Positions 1 to 5,581 are shown, counted from the stretch's first letter. The stretch: DNA of 7,583 nt from Lunatibacter sp035460985 (GCA_035460985.1 DATHWC010000040.1:1-7583), one strand, 5' to 3'. Notes: generated by a model not told the origin, from the sequence alone. A program made the numbers and translations.

Positions 1-262
1 GTATGGGAGAGAAGGCCTGGGGACTTGGGTTTGATCGGATTACTGTGGTCGATCGTGAGAGTTCGAGTGGAAGATGCTCTATCGGTACTTGGCTTTGATG
101 CAGTACAAATATTGGAAAGCTGAGGAAAGGGATGATCATGGCGGCGGGTATAAGGGCTAACAATATCCAACGATTTAGCGGAAAGCATTTTTCCTTTGCC
201 AAAAAGAGGTGAAATAGTAGCATCAGAAATGCCGAGCAAGCAATAAATTTGACCAGGACCAT
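1..262 (-). CDS. M56 family (BlaR1/MecR1-type) membrane peptidase, N-terminal part, cut by window edge
   Basis: Reading the minus strand from an ATG at 260-262 gives 87 uninterrupted codons running off the left edge. The product starts MVLVKFIACSAFLMLLFHLF, followed by LAKEKCFPLNRW and a second hydrophobic stretch ILLALIPAAMIIPFLSF. Two membrane segments (about residues 4-20 and 34-50) joined by a short K/E-rich loop ending in N-R are the usual opening of Bacteroidota BlaR1/M56 proteins. In that family a zinc metalloprotease domain follows and cleaves the partner repressor after a signal is sensed. The HExxH motif would lie outside the window, so catalytic competence cannot be judged. The start codon shares one base with the stop of the BlaI gene (TGATG), which indicates translational coupling in one operon. 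Family assignment rests on the N-terminus and the neighbour. Confidence 0.8.
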   Translation of the reverse strand, partial: MVLVKFIACSAFLMLLFHLFLAKEKCFPLNRWILLALIPAAMIIPFLSFPIFVLHQSQVPIEHLPLELSRSTTVIRSNPSPQAFSPI

Positions 263-648
263 CATTTCTTTCTGATTTCAATCTCGGTTTCTACCAGTTT
301 TTTGATCTCCTCCAACTCCTTGGTTGTCAGGTCTGCCTTTTTGGTGAAGAAGGATGCAAATTGAAGCGGACTGTCGGAAAAAAAGTCTTTGATAATGGTT
401 TTCACCTGACCTGTAAAATAATCATGCTTCTCCACCAGTGCGTGATATTGCCGGGAGTTTCCAAACAGTTTGAAATCCACAAACCCTTTATTTTGCATGC
501 GTTTCAATAACGTAGCCACCGTACTCGGCGCAGGCTTGGGATCCGGATGAACTTCCAAAAGTTCTTTCATAAATATGGGCTGGTTTGACCATATCAGTTC
601 CATTAATTTTTCTTCGGATTTGGATAACGTCATTCTACATAGTGTCAT
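262..648 (-). CDS. BlaI/MecI/CopY family transcriptional repressor
   Basis: A 128-residue protein with an N-terminal winged helix (about residues 7-76: LSKSEEKLMELIW, then APSTVATLLKRMQNKGFV as the recognition region, then a wing ending in RQYHALV) and a helical C-terminal dimerisation part (about 80-128). This is the BlaI/MecI architecture at normal length. Such repressors bind TACA-nn-TGTA operators as dimers and are inactivated when the M56 partner, here the next gene, triggers their cleavage. The loop around residues 94-104 (PLQFASFFTKK) sits where BlaI proteins are usually cut; that equivalence is inferred. Two starts are possible: ATG at 646-648, or ATG at 631-633 giving MTLSKSEEK. The second fits the family N-terminus better and leaves a 5' leader of about 20 bases behind the predicted promoter. 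The target need not be beta-lactam resistance, since no lactamase gene is visible. Confidence 0.9.
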   Translation of the reverse strand: MTLCRMTLSKSEEKLMELIWSNQPIFMKELLEVHPDPKPAPSTVATLLKRMQNKGFVDFKLFGNSRQYHALVEKHDYFTGQVKTIIKDFFSDSPLQFASFFTKKADLTTKELEEIKKLVETEIEIRKK

Positions 649-652
649 TAAT

Positions 653-668
653 TTCTACAAATGTAGAA
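653..668. promoter_or_regulatory. BlaI-type operator palindrome
   Basis: The sequence ttctaca-aa-tgtagaa is a perfect 7-bp inverted repeat around two bases. It contains the TACA-nn-TGTA core of BlaI/MecI operators and lies 5 bases upstream of the longer BlaI start. It covers the predicted -7 element, so a bound dimer would block polymerase: autoregulation. A second half-site, ttctaca, recurs in the same orientation at 633-639, exactly 20 bp (about two helical turns) away, with a poor partner half (gtgtcat) over the start codon. Confidence 0.75.
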
Positions 669-687
669 TTATTTTTAGTAAAATCAA
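658..687 (-). promoter_or_regulatory. Bacteroidota-type promoter of the blaI-M56 operon
   Basis: On the minus strand a TTG (685-687) is followed after 19 bases by TACATTTG (658-665). This exactly fits the Bacteroidota primary sigma pattern TTG-N19-21-TAnnTTTG. Transcription would begin near 651-654, which supports the inner ATG at 631-633 as the BlaI start. The -7 box lies within the operator palindrome. Confidence 0.6.
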
Positions 688-708
688 ATAATGTGGTAAA
701 AAGATTGC

Positions 709-783
709 AGCATAGGGCACATAGTTTTAAATTTAGAAAAAGTGTTTCTAAAACCCCTATGTGAACTATGCAACTATGTGGTT
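709..783. repeat. CATAG palindromic repeat, copy A
   Basis: This is an imperfect inverted repeat. The outer left arm gcatagggcacatag (710-724) pairs with ctatgtgaactatgc (757-771) except for two positions in the middle. An inner stem tttagaaa (732-739) pairs perfectly with tttctaaa (745-752) around a 5-base loop. The right side carries one more CTATG word and ends in tatgtggt. The 26 bases at 757-782 recur exactly in copy B. There is no coding potential. It looks like a dispersed palindromic intergenic element (REP- or MITE-like). Confidence 0.75.
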
Positions 784-818
784 AAAGAATAGCCGGAGCT
801 ATTGAATTTGGAAAAAAA

Positions 819-914
819 ATTTTACCATATAGGACACATAGCGCACATAGTTTTAAAACGTAGAAAATATTTTTCGAAAACCCACTATGTGAACTATGCA
901 ACTATGTGGTAAAA
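819..914. repeat. CATAG palindromic repeat, copy B
   Basis: This is a longer version of the element at 709-783. The left arm (820-854) begins ttttaccatat and contains three CATAG-type words. The right arm (877-914) contains three CTATG words and ends tatgtggtaaaa, mirroring the left end. The centre has a 5-bp gaaaa/ttttc stem (863-867 with 871-875). Bases 885-910 are identical to 757-782 of copy A, whereas the left arms and centres differ. The better preserved ends of copy B suggest that the full element spans about 95 bp. Confidence 0.75.
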
Positions 915-982
915 AAGGCCTGCTCCGTTTCTAATGCGGGCAAATAATTTTTCCGCAAAGTCCTGTAAACATTTATTTGATT

Positions 983-1010
983 TATTCTAAGAACCTCTAT
1001 GTGGCAAAAA
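983..1010. repeat. Decayed partial third copy of the CATAG repeat
   Basis: The stretch ttctaagaacctctatgtgg followed by an A-run resembles the right half of copy A (ttctaaaacccctatgtg) joined directly to the tatgtggtaaaa end. The middle CTATG words and the whole left arm are absent. It reads as a deletion derivative. The match is short, so this is a moderate call. Confidence 0.4.
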
Positions 1011-1016
1011 AAGCGA

Positions 1017-1040
1017 AATTATTTGCGCAACCAAATAATT
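1017..1040. promoter_or_regulatory. Candidate ArsR-type operator (9-bp inverted repeat)
   Basis: aattatttg (1017-1025) and caaataatt (1032-1040) form a perfect 9-bp inverted repeat around cgcaac. It ends 40 bases before the ArsR start codon and overlaps the predicted -33 element and spacer. The size and AT-rich symmetric form suit a winged-helix dimer such as the ArsR protein encoded next to it. The half-site caaataatt also occurs alone at 941-949. Binding is inferred. Confidence 0.45.
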
Positions 1041-1053
1041 GCACGTATATTCG
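1023..1053 (+). promoter_or_regulatory. Putative promoter of the arsR-SRPBCC operon
   Basis: TTG at 1023-1025, a 20-base spacer, and TATATTCG at 1046-1053, which matches TAnnTTTG at all fixed positions but one. Transcription would begin near 1058-1060, giving a leader of about 22 bases before the ATG at 1081. It overlaps the inverted repeat at 1017-1040. Confidence 0.45.
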
Positions 1054-1080
1054 CAACCATATAGTAGCAAAAAAAAGATT

Positions 1081-1407
1081 ATGGATGTGAGAAGAGATGT
1101 ATTTCAGGCTATAGCGGACCCAACTAGGAGGGCTATAATACTCCTGCTTGCAGTAGGGGCGATGACACCGAATGGGATTGCTGAGCATTTTCAGACCAGC
1201 AGACAGGCGGTGTCCAAGCACATTAAGGTATTGGCGGAATGTGAAATTCTTACCCACCAACAACAGGGCAGGGAGATCTATTACCACCTCAATGCGGATA
1301 AAATGAAAGAAATAGAAAAATGGTTGGATCAGTTTAGGCAGCTATTGGCGAAGAGGTTTGACCAGTTGGATAATGTATTAAATCAACTAAAACAAAACAA
1401 AAAATGA
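1081..1407 (+). CDS. ArsR family winged-helix transcriptional repressor
   Basis: A 108-residue protein beginning MDVRRDVFQAIADPTRRAII, the classic opening of the ArsR subgroup that accompanies SRPBCC genes. The helix-turn-helix spans about residues 30-52 (NGIAEHFQTS, then RQAVSKHIKVL as recognition helix) and the wing about 53-70 (HQQQGREIYYHL). The rest is an amphipathic dimerisation helix. The metal-binding motif of true arsenic sensors (ELCVCDL) is absent and only one cysteine (C54) is present, so metal sensing is unlikely. The open frame extends upstream to a TTG at 1039, but the ATG at 1081 matches the family N-terminus and the promoter position. The stop overlaps the next start (ATGA), so the two proteins are coupled. 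In this family the regulator usually represses its own operon. Confidence 0.9.
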   Translation: MDVRRDVFQAIADPTRRAIILLLAVGAMTPNGIAEHFQTSRQAVSKHIKVLAECEILTHQQQGREIYYHLNADKMKEIEKWLDQFRQLLAKRFDQLDNVLNQLKQNKK

Positions 1408-2366
1408 ACACAGCCGTGCTTTTCAATTTTAACGTGGACAAAAAGACCAGAACCATCCACGTAGAAAGATCTTTTGATGCTCCCTTAGATTTGGTATGGG
1501 CAGCCTGGACCGATGCAGAAATCCTGGACCAATGGTGGGCACCCAAACCCTATCAGGCTATTACGAAATCCATGGATTTCAAGGTCGGCGGTCTTTGGCA
1601 TTATTATATGCTAGGGCCTGAAGGTGATATCCATTGGTGCAGGTTTGATTATGAAAGCATTGTAAAGGAAAAGTCCTTTTCTGGAATTGACGCCTTCTGC
1701 GATGAATCTGCAACTATCAACGATACAAAACCGCGGGTAAAGTGGAAAAATGACTTTTCTGAAGAGGCTGGTGGGACCTTGGTCGATATCCTACTTGAAT
1801 TCGACTCCTTGGAGGATCTGGAAGCCATTATTGAAATGGGCTTCAAAGAGGGTTTCACCGCAGGATTGGAGAATCTGGACCAGTATATCAGCGCGCAATT
1901 TTATCTTCGAAAGGAAAAAAAGCCGAACAACCACGCTAGGGTATCCTTCTATGTCAATTTTCCGGGAAATACAGAGGAAGCTTTTATTTTTTATAAATCC
2001 GTTTTCAATACTGAATTTATAAATGGTATTCAACGGTTTGGCGATATCCCAGCAAACTCTGAGCAACCTCCTATAGCTGAAAACATAAAAAAGATGGTGC
2101 TGCATGTGGAGTTGCCACTACTCGGCAACTCTATTTTAATGGGGACAGATGCCCCAAAAGAGATGGGCTTTACCCTTGTTCAGGGTAATAATATGCATAT
2201 TAATCTAGAACCGGACTCACGAGAAGAGGCAGAACGGATATTTAATGAACTTTCGGCAGGAGGTAAAATCGATATGCCTCTTCAGGATATGTTCTTCGGA
2301 GCATATTACGGCAGCTTTACCGACAGGTTTGGTATCAATTGGATGGTGCATCATCAGCTTAAATAG
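1404..2366 (+). CDS. SRPBCC (AHSA1-like) - VOC (PhnB-like) fusion protein
   Basis: This is a 320-residue protein of two domains. Residues about 9-162 are an SRPBCC/AHSA1-type helix-grip domain: TIHVERSFDAPLDLVWAAWT, EILDQWWAPKP, MDFKVGGLWHYYM, and a C-terminal helix EMGFKEGFTAGLENLDQYI. Residues about 178-318 are a VOC domain of the PhnB-like type: VSFYVNFPGNTEEAFIFYKS, RFGD, LHVELPLLGNSILMGTDAP, GNNMHINLEPDSREEAERIF, LSAGGKIDMPLQDMFFGAYYG, DRFGINWMV. A short charged linker (about 168-177, RKEKKPNNHA) joins them. Both domains occur more often as separate proteins of about 150 residues, and such genes are often neighbours. SRPBCC domains bind hydrophobic ligands; VOC domains may act as glyoxalase- or dioxygenase-type enzymes or as binding proteins. 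The substrate is unknown. It starts inside the ArsR stop codon. Confidence 0.9.
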   Translation: MNTAVLFNFNVDKKTRTIHVERSFDAPLDLVWAAWTDAEILDQWWAPKPYQAITKSMDFKVGGLWHYYMLGPEGDIHWCRFDYESIVKEKSFSGIDAFCDESATINDTKPRVKWKNDFSEEAGGTLVDILLEFDSLEDLEAIIEMGFKEGFTAGLENLDQYISAQFYLRKEKKPNNHARVSFYVNFPGNTEEAFIFYKSVFNTEFINGIQRFGDIPANSEQPPIAENIKKMVLHVELPLLGNSILMGTDAPKEMGFTLVQGNNMHINLEPDSREEAERIFNELSAGGKIDMPLQDMFFGAYYGSFTDRFGINWMVHHQLK

Positions 2367-2392
2367 ATTTTCTCCATGTTGGCTAAAATGAA

Positions 2393-2424
2393 AAGACGGA
2401 CGGCATAAACACGCCGTCCGTCTT
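2393..2424. terminator. Bidirectional intrinsic terminator hairpin
   Basis: aagacggacggc (2393-2404) pairs perfectly with gccgtccgtctt (2413-2424) around an 8-base loop, forming a 12-bp GC-rich stem. It lies between a plus-strand gene ending at 2366 and a minus-strand gene ending at 2474. On the minus strand the stem is followed by a T-rich run (tcttttcatttt), so it is a better terminator for the BspA-like gene. On the plus strand the trailing T tract is weak. Confidence 0.75.
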
Positions 2425-2473
2425 AAATCGTGTAAATTTGAAAATAAAACCCATTCCAAAAATTTTCGTCACT

Positions 2474-3277
2474 TTAATCCGGACAGGTCCCCCATATAGG
2501 TTTGTTAGCATCAAGCAGTGGACTCCCTGACGAAAAACTCGAAGGTTCTGATGGGATATTTTGGACACACCATTGACTTAGGTTCCGATTGAATTTATCT
2601 GCTAAGTTAAACATGGCAATCATATAGGTCGCATTACTCACATCCCAATTTCCTATAGGTTGGTTAAATTCGTTGGCATTTTGAAACATTGCAAGAAAGG
2701 TAGTTACACTGCTCACATCCCAATCTCCAATTGGTTGATTGAAAACGAAAGCCCTGTCGAACATAAACGACATATTCACAACATTACCCACATCCCAAAT
2801 TCCGATAAATTGATTAAAGCTTAAAGCATTCCTGAACATTGAACTCATATTATTTACATTACTGACATCCCAAGTAGAAATGTCTTGGTTGAAATTTGAA
2901 AATGTAGAAAACATCTGTGACATATCCGTTACCAAGGTTGTACATACACAACTTAAATCTGCCCCTTGATTTCGCCTTTGGATCAGCAAATTCCTATCCA
3001 CTGCCTCGAATACTTTTCCTATAATAAAACCTCTGTCCCCCACAGTCGCGTCGGGACATTTGACCGTTCCATTTTCGAAGAAAAAGACTTGCTCTTCCTG
3101 TTCCAGCAATACTTCTAGGCTTTCCAGAAGCTCCCCATTGCTGACTTTCAGTGCTTCCAATTCCAACAAAATCTTTTCAATATCCACATCTTGCTCCTGT
3201 AAGGATCTGGTCAATAAGCCAATGGCCTGCTGATTTTGTGTGAGTTGGGTTTGGATTGCGGCTATGGCGTTTGTCGT
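2474..3277 (-). pseudogene. BspA-like (DUF285) 25-residue-repeat surface protein, 5'-truncated remnant
   Basis: The open frame runs from a stop at 3278-3280 to TAA at 2474-2476 without any ATG. The first common alternative start is TTG at 3212-3214 (246 residues). Counting from that TTG, residues 1-46 are a Leu/Glu-rich probable coiled coil, then VKCPDATVGD..GKVFEAVDRNLLIQRRNQGADLSCVCT, then five successive 25-residue units (108-232) built on FNQPIGNWDVSNVTxMxxMF, the last degenerate. It ends in IWGTCPD. This is the BspA/DUF285 pattern of Bacteroidota surface proteins. Whole proteins carry a signal peptide and often a sorting domain, and neither is present. In another frame just upstream (3270-3300) the codons read KIENNLERQT, which would continue the coiled coil; a frameshift near 3270 is therefore likely. 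The TTG-started form may still be translated, but surface export seems impossible. Confidence 0.65.
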
Positions 3278-3290
3278 TCAAGGTTGTTTT

Positions 3291-3317
3291 CTATTTTCAA
3301 AAGGTGACTGAAAATAG
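3291..3317. repeat. 9-bp inverted repeat in the 5' remnant of the BspA-like gene
   Basis: ctattttca (3291-3299) and tgaaaatag (3309-3317) are perfect complements around a 9-base loop. The hairpin lies just upstream of the point where the BspA-like frame breaks. No T-run follows on either strand, so a terminator role is doubtful. In the rest of 3278-3534 I see only the putative promoter at 3425-3455 and no further gene or repeat. Confidence 0.4.
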
Positions 3318-3424
3318 CTATCCTTTAAACCAGTACTTAGAAATAGGTAAAAAATTGAGTCATCCTGAATGACCTGATCAGAACAATCTGTCGTAATCCC
3401 CCCTCATAATGTCCATTTCTACCA

Positions 3425-3455
3425 TTGTTTTAGTTTACAAAATCAGTTAATTTTA
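3425..3455 (+). promoter_or_regulatory. Putative promoter of the six-gene plus-strand cluster
   Basis: TTG at 3425-3427, a 20-base spacer, and TAATTTTA at 3448-3455, which differs from TAnnTTTG only at the last base. Transcription would start near 3462, leaving a leader of about 70 bases before the ATG at 3535. The region is AT-rich, so a chance match is possible. Confidence 0.35.
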
Positions 3456-3534
3456 AACCTTCTGCACCTGGCAAAAATGTTTTGCGGGTTTGAGGAAGAT
3501 ATGGACTCAATTTGGTATTCCGATTCGAGCAACT

Positions 3535-3849
3535 ATGAAATCACAAGAAACCAAAAGGGCCTGCAAATTTGGACACACCTTTTATAGAAGCACTGAGTGT
3601 CCGACTTGCCCGATCTGCGAGAAATTGAAAGAACCGGCTTCTAGCTTTTTAGGGCTATTGAGTAACCCGGCCAGAAATACCTTATTGCATCACGGAATTG
3701 ATACCATTCAAAAACTGGCTAACCATGCCGAGAAAGAAATACTTGCGCTTCATGGAATGGGAAAAGCGTCACTACCTACACTTCAAAAAGCATTAGCGGA
3801 GGAAAAAATGGCATTCAAAAACAAAGAACATGGAAAAAATAACCATTGA
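3535..3849 (+). CDS. RNA polymerase alpha-CTD-like helix-hairpin-helix protein with Cys/His zinc knuckle
   Basis: A 104-residue protein in two parts. Residues 10-28 hold a Cys/His cluster, C-x3-H-x7-C-x2-C-x2-C (C10, H14, C22, C25, C28), which probably binds zinc. Residues about 37-90 resemble the C-terminal domain of RNA polymerase alpha: LLSNPARNTLLHHGIDTIQKL, a linker helix, then LHGMGKASLPTLQKAL as the helix-hairpin-helix. In alpha this fold binds upstream DNA and activators. Small stand-alone proteins of this kind are common in Bacteroidota and remain uncharacterised. The frame stays open upstream to a TTG at 3490, but ATG 3535 places the start just ahead of the first conserved cysteine. 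It overlaps the next gene by 20 bases, so co-expression is very likely. A DNA-binding regulator of the cluster is an attractive but unproven role. Confidence 0.8.
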   Translation: MKSQETKRACKFGHTFYRSTECPTCPICEKLKEPASSFLGLLSNPARNTLLHHGIDTIQKLANHAEKEILALHGMGKASLPTLQKALAEEKMAFKNKEHGKNNH

Positions 3850-4264
3850 TGAGGACATACCTGTAATAGCCGTTGCGGCACCATTCTTTCCTGAAGGGAT
3901 TCCCACAGCGTTTGACAAACTCCATTCGCTACTGGACGACTCAGTTCCAAGAAGAATATTTGGCATATCCCGACCTGAGAAAGACGGTGACATTATATAT
4001 CGAGCAGCGGCGGAGGAATTGAGTGAGGGAGAGGCTGAGCAATTGGAGTGCGAGTCCCTTACCATCAAAAAGGGGACTTATATTTCGATGACTTTGGATA
4101 ATTATAAACAAGATATTCCTGCCATTGGTAGAGCCTTTGAGGAATTATTGGAGGTGCCCAACTTGGATCCGGAGGGATATTGCGTGGAATGGTATGATCC
4201 TGAATCAGCCGGATATGGTACTGCCAACGAATCGGTAATATGCATGATTCGACTTGATGATTAA
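3830..4264 (+). CDS. GyrI-like (AraC effector-binding domain) small-molecule-binding protein
   Basis: A 144-residue protein matching the stand-alone GyrI-like/AraC-E domain: a first half with IPVIAVAAPFFPEGIPTAFDKL and FGISRPEKDGDIIYRAAAEE, and a second half with KKGTYISMTLDNYKQDIP, IGRAFEELLEVPNLDP and GYCVEWYDPES, ending in CMIRLDD. The glutamate of the CVEWY segment (E120) is at the place where family members contact bound ligands. There is no helix-turn-helix, so the name 'transcriptional regulator' often given to such proteins is not supported here. The domain is used in MerR/AraC regulators for drug sensing and in stand-alone forms for binding or hydrolysing toxic compounds. It overlaps the HhH gene by 20 bases and is followed 11 bases later by the DUF1801 gene. 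Confidence 0.85.
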   Translation: MEKITIDEDIPVIAVAAPFFPEGIPTAFDKLHSLLDDSVPRRIFGISRPEKDGDIIYRAAAEELSEGEAEQLECESLTIKKGTYISMTLDNYKQDIPAIGRAFEELLEVPNLDPEGYCVEWYDPESAGYGTANESVICMIRLDD

Positions 4265-4275
4265 AGAATAATGTT

Positions 4276-4668
4276 ATGAGCACATCAATCAAAGCCTTCA
4301 ATGAATCCCAAGATGAACCCGAGCGGGAAATTTGTGAGCTATTGGGTAAATTAATTGACAAAGAACTTCCGGAGGCTGAAAGCAAAATATGGCACCGCCA
4401 TCCCGTTTGGTTTTTGGAGGGAAACCCTACTGTAGGATATAGCAAATTGAAAGCAGGTATTCGACTCATGTTTTGGAGCGGAATGGATTTCGGCGAAGAA
4501 AAGTTGCAGCCGGGAACTGGTAAATTTAAAGATGCGTCCATTCTCTATACATCCGCAGAACAGGTTGACGAAGAGGACTTGAAACGGTGGCTTGAAAAGT
4601 CAACCCAATTCCAATGGGATTACAAAAACCTGATTAAGAGAAAGGGAACACTTGTAAAACTTAAATAA
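4276..4668 (+). CDS. DUF1801 domain protein
   Basis: A 130-residue cytoplasmic protein with DUF1801 hallmarks: an N-terminal helix pair EREICELLGKLIDKELPEAESKIWH, the segment HPVWFLEGNPTVGYSKLKAGIRLMFWSG with the typical small beta-rich core, and a C-terminal helical part (DEEDLKRWLEKS..). DUF1801 includes frataxin-fold proteins described as iron chaperone-like (YdhG type), but the biochemical role of most members is unknown. There are no membrane segments and no signal peptide. It sits 11 bases after the GyrI-like gene and 11 bases before the VOC gene, so it belongs to the same transcription unit. The family call is firm; a function cannot be given. Confidence 0.8.
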   Translation: MSTSIKAFNESQDEPEREICELLGKLIDKELPEAESKIWHRHPVWFLEGNPTVGYSKLKAGIRLMFWSGMDFGEEKLQPGTGKFKDASILYTSAEQVDEEDLKRWLEKSTQFQWDYKNLIKRKGTLVKLK

Positions 4669-4679
4669 CCTATATAAAG

Positions 4680-5102
4680 ATGGAAACGCCAATTCAACCC
4701 TACTTACATTTCCAAGATAATTGCAAGGAAGCCATGGAATTCTATCAAAATCTCTTCGGTGGAAATTTGGAAATGATGCAGATCGGTCAATCTCCTTCCA
4801 AAGAGGAATTCCCTGAGGATCTCCATAAACAAATTATGCATGCGAGTTTGAGCAACGGTGATTTCAATATTATGGCGTCCGACATGTGTGGTCAAGGCGA
4901 ATTGAAACGGGGCAACAGTGTTCAACTAAACCTTAACTGCACCACAGAAGAAGAGATCCGGGAGCTTTACCAAAAACTTTCACAAAATGGAAAAATTATT
5001 GAGGAATTGAAGGAGCAGTTTTGGGGAGCATTGTTTGCCATGGTTATTGACAAATTTGGGGTACGGTGGATGTTGTCTTTTGATAGAAATCAACCTTCCT
5101 AA
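4680..5102 (+). CDS. VOC family protein, PhnB-like
   Basis: A 140-residue single-domain protein of the PhnB-like VOC group. Visible motifs: IQPYLHFQDNCKEAMEFYQNLFGG (residues 5-28), KQIMHASLSNGDFNIMASD (50-68), GNSVQLNLNCTTEEEIRELY (78-97), LSQNGKIIEELKEQFWGALF (100-119) and DKFGVRWML (124-132). These match the C-terminal half of the SRPBCC-VOC fusion encoded at 1404-2366 motif for motif, so the two are related paralogs, although clearly diverged. The PhnB-like group is often misnamed 3-demethylubiquinone methyltransferase; there is no methyltransferase fold here. VOC proteins include glyoxalases and antibiotic-binding proteins, and no substrate can be assigned. An 89-base gap follows before the next gene, without a convincing promoter or terminator. 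Confidence 0.85.
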   Translation: METPIQPYLHFQDNCKEAMEFYQNLFGGNLEMMQIGQSPSKEEFPEDLHKQIMHASLSNGDFNIMASDMCGQGELKRGNSVQLNLNCTTEEEIRELYQKLSQNGKIIEELKEQFWGALFAMVIDKFGVRWMLSFDRNQPS

Positions 5103-5191
5103 TATCCTTATCTATCGGCTTAATTGGAACTAAATGGTAATTCATAAGACTCAATAAAATTCTCGGAAAAATCTAATATCCTGTTTTAAAA

Positions 5192-5581
5192 ATGACTCCT
5201 TTAGCCTTAAGATCTAAGTCAGGCCAAAATTTATCAATATCTGAATTGGCACAGGCATTTTCCCTCGGAGAATTCGAAGAAGTGTATCCATATCTTTCGG
5301 TTCAAATTATTTGGATTGTTGTGGGGGAGAACGAATTTGAAGGCAAGGAGGCTGTAATAGAAAACTGCAAGCAGGTACGGCAATACTTTGACTCAGTCAC
5401 CACGGAGTTCAAAACTAACCTTGTGATTACTGATGGAAACAAGGTAGTTGTAACTGGGACCGCTAAGTTTTTCCGCAATGGCAAACAGGTTTCGTTTATA
5501 CCCGCTTGTGATGTTTATGAGTTTGACGATCGCCAACAAATAGAAAAAATCACCTCCTACTGTATTCAAAATCCACAATGA
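5192..5581 (+). CDS. NTF2-like / SnoaL-like domain protein
   Basis: A 129-residue protein with the order of elements seen in NTF2-like (SnoaL, ketosteroid-isomerase-type) proteins: an N-terminal helix ISELAQAFSLGEFEEVYPYLS, a strand pair IIWIVVGENEFEGKEAV, a helix IENCKQVRQYFDSV, then long strands FKTNLVITDGNKVVVTGTAKFF, VSFIPACDVYEFDD and IEKITSYCI that form the cone-shaped sheet. The fold encloses a hydrophobic pocket and serves in isomerases, hydrolases and binding proteins. No catalytic set can be identified with confidence. The ATG at 5192 has no strong ribosome binding site, which is normal for this group. Its stop overlaps the start of the MmcQ gene (ATGA), so the pair is translationally coupled. 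Confidence 0.75.
   Translation: MTPLALRSKSGQNLSISELAQAFSLGEFEEVYPYLSVQIIWIVVGENEFEGKEAVIENCKQVRQYFDSVTTEFKTNLVITDGNKVVVTGTAKFFRNGKQVSFIPACDVYEFDDRQQIEKITSYCIQNPQ

Noticed and set aside
709..1010. Possible CRISPR array, because of repeated similar blocks in non-coding DNA.
   Set aside because: The repeats are palindromic, variable in length and number only two to three; there are no equal spacers and no cas genes.
997..1287. Minus-strand open frame of 96 residues over the arsR gene and promoter.
   Set aside because: It is antisense to the well-supported ArsR gene, shows no family motifs and has no promoter or conserved start.
1081..1407. Arsenic or metal resistance operon, suggested by the ArsR family name.
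   Set aside because: The protein lacks the cysteine metal-binding motif and no arsenate reductase, efflux or metal-transport gene is nearby.
1791..2105. Minus-strand open frame of 104 residues inside the SRPBCC-VOC fusion.
   Set aside because: It is a shadow of a gene whose protein motifs are continuous on the plus strand; its own translation shows no recognisable domain.
4065..4541. Minus-strand open frame of 158 residues across the GyrI-like and DUF1801 genes.
   Set aside because: It crosses two clearly coding plus-strand genes and their junction, and its product has no family resemblance.
5103..5191. Separate promoter for the NTF2-like gene in the 89-base gap.
   Set aside because: No TTG paired with a TAnnTTTG-like box at proper spacing is seen; transcription from upstream remains the simpler reading.
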